Shown here one piece after another: positions 50,207 through 62,125 of a stretch of 64,000 nt of DNA (within the stretch, counting starts at the first letter, position 1; the number at the start of each line of letters is the position of its first letter). The position numbers and the translations under genes are program-made. The notes beneath the pieces are model-generated. The model searched no databases, was not told the origin of the DNA, and saw only the letters and a program-made list of their open reading frames with translations. This stretch comes from Brucella cytisi (GTDB lineage: Bacteria; Pseudomonadota; Alphaproteobacteria; Rhizobiales; Rhizobiaceae), in NCBI GenBank assembly GCA_012103075.1, contig JAAVLQ010000001.1:372001-436000 (forward strand), given 5' to 3'.

Positions 50207-51781
50207 ATGGATATGATTGCTTTTATTGCAGAAAATCTCGCCCCGTTGATGTTTCTGTCGCTGGTGGTCGTGCTGTTGCTCGGCTACCCGGTGGCTTTCG
50301 CACTGGCCTTCGTCGGTTTTGCCTTCGGCTTCGTCGGCATCGAAATGGGGCTTCTGCCGGTCAACCTATTCGGAGCGATACCGGATCGCATCTTTGGGCA
50401 GATGTCGAACGAAACGCTGCTCGCTATTCCGTTCTTCACCTTCATGGGGCTGATACTGGAGCGAAGCGGTATGGCGGAAGAGTTGCTCGATACGATCGGA
50501 CAGCTTTTCGGCCCCGTGCGCGGCGGCCTAGCCTTTGCAGTTATCGTGGTCGGCGCACTTCTTGCGGCCACGACTGGCGTGGTTGCCGCTTCGGTGATTT
50601 CCATGGGGCTGATTTCGCTCCCGATCATGTTGCGTTACGGCTATGATCGGAAAGTGGCGAGCGGCACGATTGCCGCATCCGGTACGCTGGCACAGATCAT
50701 TCCGCCAAGCCTCGTTTTGATCGTGCTTGCTGATCAGCTGGGCCGTTCGGTCGGCGATATGTACAAGGGCGCGCTGGTCCCCGGTCTGCTACTTGTAGGC
50801 TTCTACTGCGCCTTCATCATCGGCATGTCGATTTTCCGGCCCGATACGGTTCCCGCTCTGCCGCCGCAGGCCCGCACGTTGAAGGGCTGGAAACTGGCAC
50901 AGAAAGTGGTGATTTCGCTCGTGCCGCCGCTTGTGCTGATCTTCCTCGTTCTCGGAACGATCTTCATCGGCGTTGCTACGCCTACGGAAGGTGGCGCGAT
51001 GGGGGCGGTCGGCGCTCTGCTTCTCGCCATTATCAACCGTCGCCTCAACATGACGATACTGACGTCAGCGCTCTACGCCACGGCAAAACTGTCGTCCTTC
51101 GTCATCTTCATTCTGCTCGGCGCACGCGTGTTTTCGCTCACCTTCTATGGCGTCAACGGTCACGTTTGGGTCGAGCATCTGATGACGTCCATCCCCGGCG
51201 GGGAAGTCGGCTTCCTGATCGTCGCCAATCTTCTGGTGTTCTTTCTGGCCTTTTTTCCTCGATTACTTCGAGCTAGCCTTCATTATCATCCCGCTTCTGG
51301 CGCCGGTGGCCGACAGTCTCGGCATCGATCTAGTCTGGTTCGGTGTCATGCTTGCTGTCAACATGCAGACATCGTTCTTGCATCCGCCATTTGGCTTCTC
51401 GCTCTTCTATTTGCGTTCAGTCGCTCCGTCTCGGCCCTATAAGGATAAGGTGACGGGCACGACTATCCAGCCGGTGACATCAGGACAAATCTACATGGGA
51501 TCGATCCCGTTCCTTTTGATCCAGCTTGTTATGGTCGGCATCATCATCGCGTCCCGGGCATCGTCACCCACTACAAGAGCGGTCACCCGCAAGCCGATCC
51601 GGCATCCATCCAGATCAATGTGCCGATGCCCGGTGCTGGCGGCGGCAATCCGTTTGGTGCAGCACCCGCACCATTCGGAGCGCCTTCACCGTCAACCGAC
51701 CCGCTACCCGCACCGTCTTTCGGTTCTCCGCAACCGAGCTTCGGTCAGGGCAAGGACCAACAGCAAAAGCCTGCGCAGTGA
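50207..51781 (+). CDS. TRAP transporter large permease (DctM) with Pro/Gly-rich tail, frameshifted
   Basis: About 525 residues. Twelve-TM DctM fold: VVVLLLGYPVAFALAFVGFA, LLAIPFFTFMGLILERSGMA, ASGTIAASGTLAQIIPPSLV, GVATPTEGGAMGAVGAL, NMQTSFLHPPFGFSLFYLRS. Breaks: extra T at 51253 (FFLDYFELAFIIIPLL) and a lost T near 51552. Beyond the last TM the restored frame adds about 75 residues rich in Pro, Gly, Ala and Ser (INVPMPGAGGGNPFG, PSTDPLPAPSFGSP), an unusual cytoplasmic tail for this family. Confidence 0.88.
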
Positions 51782-51840
51782 GGGGAAAAAGAGCATTGCG
51801 TAGGTCTCGATAAAACCAGAACGATCTTAGGAGGAGACAC

Positions 51841-52961
<1,121 letters not shown>

Positions 52962-52996
52962 CCTTCAAAAGACACAGTCGCGAAACGTTTGTAAAG

Positions 52997-53022
52997 CGGG
53001 GCCTTTGGGTCCCGTTTTCTTT
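52997..53022 (+). terminator. Terminator of the TRAP operon
   Basis: CGGGGCC, TTTG, GGTCCCG with one G-T pair, followed by TTTTCTTTT. Confidence 0.88.
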
Positions 53023-53263
53023 TAGTCCATTTAGAGTAGAGAATTTCCTCCATGAAGAAATTTCTAATTTGGATGTATGTGGAATTTTTCTTGAATAACA
53101 TTTTTATTTAATATTATTTAGTACAGAATATTTATTCTTATAAAAAGTGCTTTTCTTGACGTAATTGACGTTTCAAATTTATTAAGTACTTAAAATTTGA
53201 ACTGAAGTATTTGTTGAGATCATTCAGCCGGGCCTCGTCTGAAAAATTTCTGGAGGCAATGAA
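53023..53263. other. AT-rich region before the porin remnant
   Basis: 241 bases, strongly AT-rich between 53085 and 53215. No gene seen. A TGGAGG ribosome site at 53251-53256 belongs to the porin remnant. AT-rich promoters upstream of porins are common. Confidence 0.45.
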
Positions 53264-53920
53264 ATGAAGATCAGGAGCTTGCTATTCGGCTCGCACGGGG
53301 CATGGCTGCAACCACTGGAGCAAATGCTGCGGATGCCGTTGTGGCACCAAAGCCTGAATCTGTTGAGTACGTTCGCGTTTGCGACGCCTATGGTGCAGGA
53401 TAATTCCATATTCCGGGCACCGTAACCTGCCTTCGCGTATCGAGCTTTGTTCGTTACGATGCTGCTGGCGGTGACATTGTTTACGGCCGTGGCTTCGTTG
53501 ATCGCAACGGTACCGTCGATACGCGCTGCAATTCCGGGATAACAAGGCTCGCTTCACGCTGCGTCTCTCCACGGCGTCGGAAACCGATCTTGGCACTCTA
53601 AAGACCGTTGCCGAAACCGATGGCAATGGTCTTGATATCGGTCAGGTTCGTGCGATCAGCAGCTTCTACGACACGGGGGTGGCGATTGGACTGTCTGGCG
53701 CGGTGCGGCGTTCAAGGCTGCCGACAAGGCCGTCATCAATGTGCAGGTCGCCTATGATGGCACCAGCACTTTCGCAGCCACTGCCAACGTAGCCCTTGAA
53801 ATGGTTCCGGGCTTCACGGTCACGTCGGAAGTCTCCTACACCAAATGGAACGACAGCAAGTCATATCTTAATGGCAAGGATGCCGTTCAGGGTATGATCC
53901 GCTTCCAGCGCTTGTTCTAA
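53264..53920 (+). pseudogene. Omp2-like porin remnant
   Basis: Alphaproteobacterial porin related to Brucella Omp2a/Omp2b but only about 219 codons long against about 360. The start resembles the Omp2 signal peptide ([10 protein letters not shown]...[11 protein letters not shown]), then [15 protein letters not shown], the constriction segment [40 protein letters not shown] and finally VALEMVPGFTVTSEVSYTKW and the last strand MIRFQRLF. Damage: frame change near 53292, an in-frame TAA at 53400 where GYFYIPGT needs Tyr, changes near 53541 and 53680, and roughly 150 central residues missing. The nonsense codon and internal loss are not read-error types seen elsewhere here. Confidence 0.8.
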
Positions 53921-54203
53921 TGCTGATCTGGGAGGTCGGTATAGGTCTCCCAATCTTGCTTGAAGAGTATATCAAAACACTCACGCTGATGTGGCGGCGC
54001 TTCTTCAGTGTAGTATTTGATAATATCATATTTAATTGAAGAAATTTTATTAAATTTTCGATATATACGTCAAGTAACCAAGATCTGATATAGAAAAAAT
54101 TGTAATCTGCATTTTGGATTGCTGGTACTATATTAAAAGAACCATTCGATAGCGTAGAAGGACTGCGCTGTCTACAAATCTGATCTCCAGTCGGAAGAAT
54201 GGT

Positions 54204-54229
54204 ACGGCGAGCCTCGGTTCGCCGTTTTT
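54204..54229 (+). terminator. Terminator on the plus strand
   Basis: GGCGAGCC pairs with GGTTCGCC and TTTTT follows. It is 284 bases after the porin remnant; what it originally served is unclear. Confidence 0.75.
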
Positions 54230-54257
54230 GTTTCCGACATATCATTCCGCACATATG

Positions 54258-54284
54258 AAAAAGGCCGGATTGATCCGGCCTTTT
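54258..54284. terminator. Bidirectional terminator downstream of allE
   Basis: AAAAGGCCGGAT, TG, ATCCGGCCTTTT. The minus-strand copy ends allE transcription. Confidence 0.88.
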
Positions 54285-54323
54285 CGTTGCGAGAATACAT
54301 CGCAGAATATGGACTGCTCTCCT

Positions 54324-55159
54324 TTATCGCGAGAGCTTCATATGACGGTTGACGTCCTTGTAGAGCAGATAGCGGAACTTGCCGGGACCGCCCGCGTAGC
54401 AAGCCTGCGGGCAGAAGGCGCGCAACCACATGAAGTCACCGGCTTCCACTTCCACCCAGTCCTGATTGAGCCGGTAGACTGCCTTGCCTTCCAAAACATA
54501 GAGGCCGTGTTCCATGACGTGAGTTTCGGCAAAGGGAATGACGCCGCCGGGTTCCGTGGTCACGATGGTGACATGCATGTCGTGGCGCAGATCGTTCGGA
54601 TCGACAAAGCGTGTCGTTGCCCGGGCACCATTGGTATCCGGCATTGGATTGGGCGCAATATCTTTTTTCGTTGAGGAATAGCGGTTCGGGGACGTCGAGG
54701 CCGTCGACATATTCATAGGCCTTGCGCACCCAATGGAAACGGGCCGTCGCCGCGCCTTTGTTGCGGAGCGTCCAGCCGCTTTTGGGCGGCAGATAGGCAT
54801 AGCCGCCTTCCGTCAGTGTGTGGGTCTTGCCAGCCAAGGTAACGGCGATCTCTCCCTCAACCACGAACAGCACGCCTTCCGCACTTTCATCCAGTTCGGC
54901 GCGATCGCTGCCGCCACCCGGCTGAACTTCCATGATGTATTGCGAGAAGGTTTCGGCGAAGCCGGAGAGTGGGCGCGCAATCACCCAGAGCCGCGTCTTG
55001 TCCCAGAAGGGCAGGAAGCTTGTCACGATATCGCTGAACGTGCCTTTGGGGATCACCGCATAGGCTTCGGTGAATGGCACGATCGGTGAGAAGCTGCGTC
55101 TGCGGCGGCAGTCCGCCAGTCGGTGCATAATAGGTGCGATTGTTCTTGTCGTTGCCCAT
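54324..55159 (-). CDS. allE: (S)-ureidoglycine aminohydrolase, frameshifted
   Basis: Bicupin Mn2+ enzyme releasing ammonia from ureidoglycine to give (S)-ureidoglycolate. MGNDKNNRTYYAPTGGLPPQ; first cupin FSQYIMEVQPGGGSDRAE and EGVLFVVEGEIAVTLAGK; second cupin MHVTIVTTEPGGVIPFAETH, VMEHGLYVLEGKAVYRL and GDFMWLRAFCPQACYAGG. About 278 residues. Breaks at about 55089 (LLTDRA to FTEAYAVIPKG) and 54666 (one extra A, LFLNEKDIAPNPMPD). Same strand as puuE-uraD, 109 bases downstream of it, with a GCCCGGAAG hairpin (55238-55260) between. Confidence 0.9.
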
Positions 55160-55268
55160 GTCGGGAATTCCTTATGTGAGAAGCTGGCACTCACGGCGAG
55201 TTCTGGAAAACCTGTCGTGAAATTATGGAATGAATGCGCCCGGAAGCTGATCTTCCGGGCTGCACGGA

Positions 55269-56697
55269 TCAGTAGAGCGCTTCCGGCAGAATATCCTTGA
55301 GGCGCAGGAGGGCGATGCGCTCCACCTGAGCGCAAGCCGTTTCAAATTCCGTATCGCGGTCATTGGAAACGCGGCGCTGGAAAGCGTCGAGGATTTCTTT
55401 TTTGTTGCGTCCCTTCACGGCGATGATGAACGGAAAGCCGAACTTCGCCGTATAGGCATCATTCAGTTCGGTAAACGTCTGCTTTTCTACATCAGTCAGC
55501 GCATCAAGACCGGCACCGGCCTGTTCGGCAGTCGATTCAGCCGTCAGCCGTTTCGCCTGCGCGAGCTTGCCGGCAAGATCCGGGTGCGCCTTCAACACGG
55601 CAAGCCGTTCATCTGCGGAAGCGGCGCGGAACGCTTGCGTCATCGCGGCGGCAAGACCGGATGCGGCATCTTCTTCCCGACCGAAACCCGCATCATATGC
55701 GCGTTCGGCAATCCGAGGTGAGTGCTCGAAAATGCTGCCATAACGGGCGACGAACTCATCCCTGCTGGCTCTTGAAGGCACGACATCGGCGACGGCGGGC
55801 TTGTAGTTTTTCGTGCCAGTGGCGCGCGATATCGACGCGCTTGGCGACCCAGACCTTGTCATGGCTTTGCACATAGTCGAGGAACCGTTCGAGCGCGGCC
55901 ACACGACCGGGGCGACCGACAAGGCGGCAATGCAGGCCGATGGACATCATTTTCGGTGAGCCTTCCGCGCCTTCGCGATAGAGTACGTCGAAAGTGTCCT
56001 TCAGGTAGGTGTAGAACTGGTCGCCGGAATTGAACCCCTGCGGCGTTGCAAAACGCATGTCATTGGCGTCGAGTGTGTAAGGCACGATCAGGTGGGGTCC
56101 CTTTGGACCCTCAACCCAGTAAGGCAACTCGTCAGCGTAGGAGTCGGCGGAATAGAGGAAGCCGCCTTCTTCCATCACCAGTTTCAGCGTGTTGTCGGAA
56201 GGCTTGCCCTGATAGATGCCGAGCGGTCGCGAGCCGGTAAGTTCCGTATGAAGGCGTACCGCATCGCGGATATGCTCGCGTTCGATTTCTTCAGGAACGT
56301 CCTTATACTCCCACCATCGCAATCCGTGGCTGGCGATTTCCCAGTCAGCTTCTTTCATAGCGGCAACTGCTTCGGGATTGCGCGCCATGGCGAGCGTCAC
56401 GCCATAGACGGTGACGGGCATGTTGCGGGCGGGTGAAGGCGCGCCACAAGCGCCAGAAGCCGGATCGCGCGCCATACTCGTAGATGGATTCCATGTTAAG
56501 GTTACGCTGGCCCTGCGTGGCTGCGCGCCGACAATCTCGGACAGAAGGCATTCGGAGGCCGCGTCGCCATCGAGAATGCTGCATTCGCCGCCTTCCTCAT
56601 AATTGACGACGAACTGAACTGCGATATTGGCTTCTCCCGGCCAGTGCGGATCTGGCGTGTTGCGTCCATAGCCGACGAGATTGCGCGGATATTTCAT
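55269..56697 (-). CDS. puuE: Bifunctional allantoinase (PuuE) and OHCU decarboxylase (UraD), frameshifted
   Basis: About 476 residues. Residues 1 to about 310: cofactor-independent allantoinase of the polysaccharide-deacetylase superfamily (MKYPRNLVGYGRNTPDPHWP; VNYEEGGE; NMPVTVYGVTLAMARNP; EIASHGLRWWEYKDVP; YVWVEGPK-type segment; MMSIGLHCRLVGRPGRVAAL). Residues about 315-476: UraD (SRDEFVARYGSIFEHSP, FGREEDAASGLAAAMTQAF, KAHPDLAGKLAQA, FPFIIAVKGRNKKEIL). They catalyse consecutive steps, OHCU to (S)-allantoin to allantoate. Breaks near 56523 and 56440 (a cancelling pair around MESIYEYGARSGFWRLW) and an A-run at 55812 in the linker. Arg after SP in UraD is CTCGG where Trp (CCTGG) is usual. GAGGGA precedes ATG 56697. 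Confidence 0.9.
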
Positions 56698-56968
56698 TGC
56701 GGGTCTTCCCTCGTTGTCGTTCGTTTTATCCATGATAATAAAGATTTATCGCTATTATTCCCCTCCAAAAATTTGAAAGACATCCAACGATAACCATCTT
56801 TCAGAATGAGGAGGATCGCGAAATACTGAATGCTGGGAACATGGTGTGGTTTGCAGCCCCACAGCAGATGGCGACATTGGGCTCAAATAAACCACCGGAA
56901 ATCAAAAGCTTGTAACATTCTCCAATCTATTTATTTGATGAGAGAATCAGCAAGCTGCAGGAGTGTAA
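56698..56968. promoter_or_regulatory. Divergent promoter region of the purine-degradation genes
   Basis: 271 bases between puuE-uraD and uraH-xdhABC, the natural place for a shared regulator. TGTGG...CCACA forms an inverted repeat near 56843-56862. The GCAGGAG ribosome site of uraH lies at its right end. No known operator can be named with confidence. Confidence 0.45.
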
Positions 56969-57334
56969 ATGGGTCAGGAAAACAGCGGTAATGGCCGGTT
57001 GACGACGCATGTCCTCGACACGGCAAGTGGCAAGCCAGCAGCAAATCTGCGCATCGAATTGCGTCGTGTCGAGAATCAGCAAGCCGAACCAATCCGGGAA
57101 ATTCGTACCAATGACGATGGCCGCTGCAATGAGCCGCTGCTGTCGGGTGAGAATTTGCGGGCGGGTTCCTATGAGCTTTTGTTCCATGTCGGCGAATATT
57201 TCGGCAAGACAGATGATGGCGTGCCGTTCCTCGATGTCGTCCCCTTGCGTTTTGGCATTTCCGATGAAAAAGCGCATTATCATGTACCGCTTCTAGTTTC
57301 GCCGTTTTCCTATTCCACCTATCGCGGGAGCTAA
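56969..57334 (+). CDS. uraH: 5-hydroxyisourate hydrolase (transthyretin-like)
   Basis: Hydrolyses 5-hydroxyisourate to OHCU in urate breakdown. 121 residues, complete. [20 protein letters not shown] carries the first active-site His, [16 protein letters not shown] the Arg, [20 protein letters not shown] the second His, and the C terminus is [11 protein letters not shown], the family signature. ATG 56969 follows AGGAG; xdhA begins five bases after the stop. Confidence 0.95.
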   Translation: MGQENSGNGRLTTHVLDTASGKPAANLRIELRRVENQQAEPIREIRTNDDGRCNEPLLSGENLRAGSYELLFHVGEYFGKTDDGVPFLDVVPLRFGISDEKAHYHVPLLVSPFSYSTYRGS

Positions 57335-57339
57335 GCGTC

Positions 57340-58817
57340 ATGAACCAGTCTGTGCGACACACGATCCGCTTTCTTCTGAACGGTGAAAAGGTTGAACTCG
57401 ACCGTGTTTCCCCGACCGAAACGCTGCTCGACTATCTGCGGCTGTCCGCCAAGCTGCGCGGCACCAAAGAAGGTTGCGGCGAAGGCGATTGCGGTGCGTG
57501 CACGGTGCTGGTCGGCAAGCTCTCCGACGGCAAGCTCGTTTACGAGAGCGTCAATGCCTGCATCCGTTTCATGGGTTCGCTGGATGGCTGTCATGTCGTG
57601 ACGATTGAGCATTTGCGCGGCGCTGATGGCGATCTGCATCCGGTGCAAAAGGCAATGATCGAGTTTCATGGCTCGCAATGCGGCTTCTGCACTCCGGGCT
57701 TTGTCATGTCGCTCTACGCTCTTTGGATGCGTGAACCGAAGCCTGCCGATGCACAGATTGAAAAGGCATTACAAGGTAATCTTTGCCGCTGCACGGGCTA
57801 TGAGGCGATCATGCGCGCCGCCCGCATTATTTCCGACTACGGAACGGTCATGGAGGATCCGCTTGCGACTGAGCGCGCCCATGTTCTCGAACAACTGACA
57901 GCGATGCAAGATGGCGTTCGGGTGGAAGTGGGTGAAGGCAAGGACCGGTTGATCGTGCCCGGCGATCTTGATGATTTTGCAACCATTCTGGCCGTTGAGC
58001 CTAACGCGACCATCGTTGCCGGTTCGACCGATGTCGGCCTGTGGGTCACCAAGATGATGCGCGATATTTCTCCGGTCGTCTTCATCGGTCATCTGGAGGA
58101 ATTGCGCTCCATCCGGGAGGAAGATGGTGTCATTACCATCGGCGCAGGTGTCACCTACACGGAAGCATTCGGATTCCTTGCCAAGCGCATTCCGCAGCTC
58201 GGCCAGCTTATCAACCGCATTGGCGGTGAACAGGTGCGTAATATGGGAACCATCGGCGGTAACATCGCCAATGGCTCACCGATTGGCGATACGCCACCGC
58301 CGCTGATTGCCCTCAATGCGGGCTGACGCTTCGCAAAGGGACGGAGCGCCGCACCATACCGCTGGAAAAATTCTTCATTGCTTATGGCAAGCAAGATCGC
58401 CTGCCCGGCGAATTCGTTGAGGCTGTGCATGTGCCGGTTCCGGCAGAAGGCAGCCATTTTGCCATTTACAAGGTGTCGAAGCGCTTCGAGGAAGACATCA
58501 CGGCGACGCTTGGCGCTTTCCATCTGACGGTCGACGCGGCTGGCAATGTGGAAACGGTCCGCATCGCCTATGGCGGTATGGCCGCAACGCCGAAGCGCGC
58601 CAGCACGGTGGAAGCCGCTCTGATGGCAAAGCCCCGGACCGAGGCTACGGTTGAAGCGGCATTGGAAGCCTATTCACAGGACTATACGCCCTTGAGCGAT
58701 ATGCGCGCGACAGCGGATTACCGGCTGCTCGCGGCGCGCAATCTGTTACGGCGTTTCTTCGCCGAAACGGAAGGCAGTTACACGCCGCTGCGCGCGGCAG
58801 AAATCGCGGCGGCGTGA
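57340..58817 (+). CDS. xdhA: Xanthine dehydrogenase small subunit (Fe-S/FAD), frameshifted
   Basis: About 493 residues. Plant-type [2Fe-2S] motif GCGEGDCGACTVL, second cluster QCGFCTPGFVMSLYAL with GNLCRCTGYEAI, then the FAD domain (IVAGSTDVGLWVTKMMRD; IGGEQVRNMGTIGGNIANGS) and the C-terminal CO-dehydrogenase-flavoprotein domain (ITATLGAFHLTVD; RIAYGGMAATPKRAS). A few bases are missing at 58320-58325, between IALNAG and LTLRKGTERR, possibly another CCWGG position. Partner of XdhB, which starts 10 bases later. Confidence 0.92.
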
Positions 58818-58827
58818 GGAGGCAATC

Positions 58828-61183
58828 ATGAACAAGCATCCTGCAAACGCATTGAAAGCCTCTCGCATCGTCGGTGGTGTCGCAACCGATCAGAAGCACG
58901 ATTCCGCGCACAAGCATGTGACAGGAACTGCTGTCTATATTGACGATATACCGGAGCCTGAAGGCACGTTGCATATCGGTGTCGGTTATTCCTCCGTCGC
59001 ACACGGGTCATTCAAGTCGATTGACTTGTCGGCAGTGCGCGCCGCTCCCGGTGTGGTCGACGTGCTGACCTACAAGGACGTGCCCGGCGAAAACGATGTT
59101 TCGCCGTCGGGCATGCATGACGACCCAATCTTTGCCATCGACAAGGTCGAGTTTCATGGCCAGCCGATCTTCGCGGTTATCGCGAAAACCCGCGATCAGG
59201 CGCGCCGCGCTGCCCGTTTGGCGAAGATCGAATATGAGGAAGCGGCGGGCATTTATTCCATAGATGCGCTGGACGGCCTGAAGGACCGGCTTGTCACCAC
59301 GCCGCTGACGCTGAAGCGCGGCGATGCACGTGTGGCCATCGACGCTGCGCCGCACCGTATCAAGAACCGCATGTATCTTGGCGGGCAGGACCATTTCTAT
59401 CTTGAAGGCCGGGTTTCGCTGGCTATCTCCGGCGAGGATGAGGACGTCACCGTCTATTGCTCAACGCAGGGACCGAGCGAAACGCAGCATCTGGTTGCCC
59501 ATGCGCTGGGCGTTCCAAGCCATTCTGTGACGGTGGAAGTGCGCCGCATGGGTGGCGGCTTTGGCGGTAAGGAAACGCAGGCCAACCAGTGGGCGGCCAT
59601 TGCAGCCATTGCAGCCAAGAAGCACAAGCGTGCCATGAAGATCAGGCTCGATCGCGACGAGGACATGACCTCGACCGGCAAGCGTCATGACTTCGTCATC
59701 GACTATGAAGTCGGTTTTGACGATGATGGTAATATTCTGGGCATTGACTATCTGTTTGCCCTCAATGCGGGGTTCTCGGCAGACCTTTCCGGGCCTGTCG
59801 GCGACCGCGCACTGTTTCACTGCGACAATGCTTATTTCTTCCCGGCAGTTCATGCGCGGTCGGCACCGCTTTTACACGAACACCGTGTCGAACACGGCGT
59901 TTCGCGGCTTTGGCGGTCCGCAGGGCATGGTCGGAGCAGAACGCGTGATCGATGAGGTGGCTTTCGCGGTCGGCAAGGACCCGCTCGAAATCCGCAAGCG
60001 TAATTTCTACGATGAAATGGGCAAAGATGGTACACGCAACGTTACGCCCTATCACCAGAAGGTCGAAGATTGCATTATCCAGCGCATCGTTTCGGAACTC
60101 GAGGAAAGTTCCGATTACGCGAAGCGCCGCGAAGCAATTCGTGAATTCAATGCGAAAAACCGCTATGTGAAACGCGGCTTGGCGCTGACGCCGGTGAAAT
60201 TCGGCATCTCCTTCACCAAAACGGAGTCCAATCAGGCTGGTGCTCTGGTGCATGTTTATAATGACGGCTCGGTGCATATGAACCATGGCGGCACGGAAAT
60301 GGGGCAGGGGCTCCATATGAAAGTGGCGCAAGTGGTGGCCGAGGAATTCCAGATCGACATAGACCGGGTGAAGATTACAGCGACGACGACTGCCAAGGTG
60401 CCGAACACGGCGCCGACGGCGGCTTCGTCTGGTGCCGATCTCAACGGCATGGCTGCACAGGATGCTGCCCGCCAGATCAAGAAACGTCTGATCCATTTTG
60501 CGGCGCAGCAATATCAGGTGCCGGATGATCAGGTTGTCTTCCTTCCCAACCGGGTTCGCGTCGGCAATCAGGAAATCAGCTTCAACGATCTCGTGAAGCA
60601 GGCCTTTATCGGTCGTGTGCAACTGTCGGCGGCAGGTCACTACAAAACGCCGAAAATCCACTGGGACCGTGCCAAGGGCCGGGGCCATGCCTTCTATTAC
60701 TACGCTTACGGAGCAGCCTGTTCCGAAGTTTCCGTTGATACTCTGACTGGAGAATATGTGGTGGAGCGCACCGATATTCTGCATGATACCGGGCGTTCCC
60801 TGAACCGCGCCATCGATATCGGTCAGGTTGAAGGCGGCTTCGTGCAGGGCATGGGCTGGCTGACGACAGAGGAGCTTGTATGGGACGACAAGGGGCGGCT
60901 TCGTACCCACGCGCCATCCACCTACAAGATTCCGCTGGCTTCCGATCGGCCCAAGATTTTCAATGTCGCGCTGACTGATTGGTCCGAGGCGTATGAGCCG
61001 ACGATCCATCGCTCCAAGGCTGTCGGCGAACCGCCGCTGCCGCTTGGGCTGTCGGTGTTGCATGCTCTGGCCGACGCCATCGCCAGCGTGGCGGATCACA
61101 AGATCTGCCCGCGTCTCGATGCGCCAGCAACGCCGGAACGCGTGCTCATGGCCATCGAACGGCTCCGCAAGCAAAAGGGCTAG
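58828..61183 (+). CDS. xdhB: Xanthine dehydrogenase large subunit (Mo cofactor), frameshifted
   Basis: Oxidises hypoxanthine and xanthine to urate. About 784 residues. HVTGTAVYIDDIPEPEGTLH; VRRMGGGFGGKETQANQWAA; NTAFRGFGGPQGMVGAERVI; NHGGTEMGQGLHMKVAQVVA; EGGFVQGMGWLTTEELVWD; catalytic Glu in SKAVGEPPLPLGLSVLHAL. One extra T near 59867 (ARSAPLYTNTVSNTAF). A 470-codon antisense open frame opposite the second half is a codon-usage shadow. AGGAGG precedes ATG 58828. Confidence 0.95.
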
Positions 61184-61187
61184 AGAA

Positions 61188-62018
61188 ATGCCGGGCGCAC
61201 GCGACGATATCCGGGCTTTTTCTCAACCGGCGTCCTGATAGTGTGCTGGTTGAAGTCACCGATGTGAAAGGTTCCGCACCCCGCGATGCCGGAGCGTGGA
61301 TGCTGGTTGCCCGCGATATGATCTTCCGGACCATCGGTGGCGGTCAGCTTGAATATATGGCTATCGACCATGCCCGAAAAGATTCTGCTCGGCGGCAGGG
61401 GACTCGCCCATGGATGTGCCGCTCGGTCCTGAAATAGGCCAGTGCTGCGGCGGACGGGTGGGCCTGAGCTTCCGGCGTGTTAGTCGCGGGCTGACTGACG
61501 AACTTGTCAGCAAGGTCGATGCGGAAATAGCGACACGCCCGCATGTTTATGTGTTCGGCGCGGGTCACGTTGGCGATGCACTGGCGAATGCGCTTTCGCT
61601 TACGCCCGTTCGGGTTATTCTGGTGGACACGCGAGAAGCGGAGCTGATGGCCTGCGATGTAGCGGGTGTCGAGACCTGTCTTTCGGCGATGCCCGAGCAG
61701 GTGGTGCGCTCCGCACCGCCGGGTAGCGCTTTCATTGTCCTCACCCATGATCATGCGCTGGATTTTCTGATTGTCACCGAGGCTTTGCAGCGGCGCGACG
61801 CCGTCTATGTCGGCATGATTGGCTCGAAGACCAAAAAGGCTACTTTCAAAAATTGGCTGAAACGGGAAATCGGTAACGATAATCTTTTTGAAAATCTTGT
61901 CTGTCCCGTCGGCGGAACGGTCGTGAAGGACAAGAGGCCCGAGGTCATTGCAGCATTGGCCGCAGCCGAAGTTCTGACGGCGGTCCTGACTTCCGTACGT
62001 ATATCGCAACCCGCCTGA
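61188..62018 (+). CDS. xdhC: XdhC, molybdenum cofactor insertion chaperone, frameshifted
   Basis: Binds and sulfurates Moco for insertion into xanthine dehydrogenase. N-terminal XdhC/CoxI domain (SVLVEVTDVKGSAPRDAGAW; RTIGGGQLEYMAIDHAR; LGPEIGQCCGGRVGLSF with conserved Cys) and a C-terminal Rossmann domain (HVYVFGAGHVGDALANALSL; VLTHDHALDFLIVTEAL; VYVGMIGSKTKK). About 276 residues. Three single-base insertions: T at 61215, A at 61379, C near 61405. Start ATG 61188, four bases after the xdhB stop. Confidence 0.92.
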
Positions 62019-62029
62019 TCCGGCGGGTT
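62008..62029 (+). terminator. Terminator of uraH-xdhABC
   Basis: AACCCGCC, TGATCC, GGCGGGTT then ATTCTTT. The xdhC stop codon is in the loop. Confidence 0.75.
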
Positions 62030-62053
62030 ATTCTTTGCGTGTTTCAAGCACAG

Positions 62054-62072
62054 GCGCGAAACGATTTCGCGC
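62054..62072. repeat. Palindromic hairpin between xdhC and LysR
   Basis: GCGCGAAA-CGA-TTTCGCGC, perfect 8-base arms, between two convergent genes; no T-tract. Purpose unknown. Confidence 0.45.
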
Positions 62073-62089
62073 GGTATGATACTTGAAAA

Positions 62090-62125
62090 AACAACGGCGT
62101 AGAGCGGTTTGCGCCGCTCTACGCC
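62090..62125 (-). terminator. Terminator of the LysR gene
   Basis: Minus strand: GGCGTAGAGCGG pairs with CCGCTCTACGCC, then GTTGTTTTTT. The stem includes the LysR stop codon. Confidence 0.85.

Larger units (their letters stand above)
53921..54323. other. AT-rich region with two terminators, no gene
   Basis: About 400 bases; 53960-54180 is AT-rich and featureless. Two terminators near its right end are listed separately. Possibly the rest of a deleted porin locus. Confidence 0.45.

Noticed and set aside
59762..61174. A 470-codon open frame on the minus strand opposite xdhB
   Set aside because: It mirrors the codon pattern of xdhB, has low-complexity His/Arg-rich content, no ribosome site and no recognisable domain.
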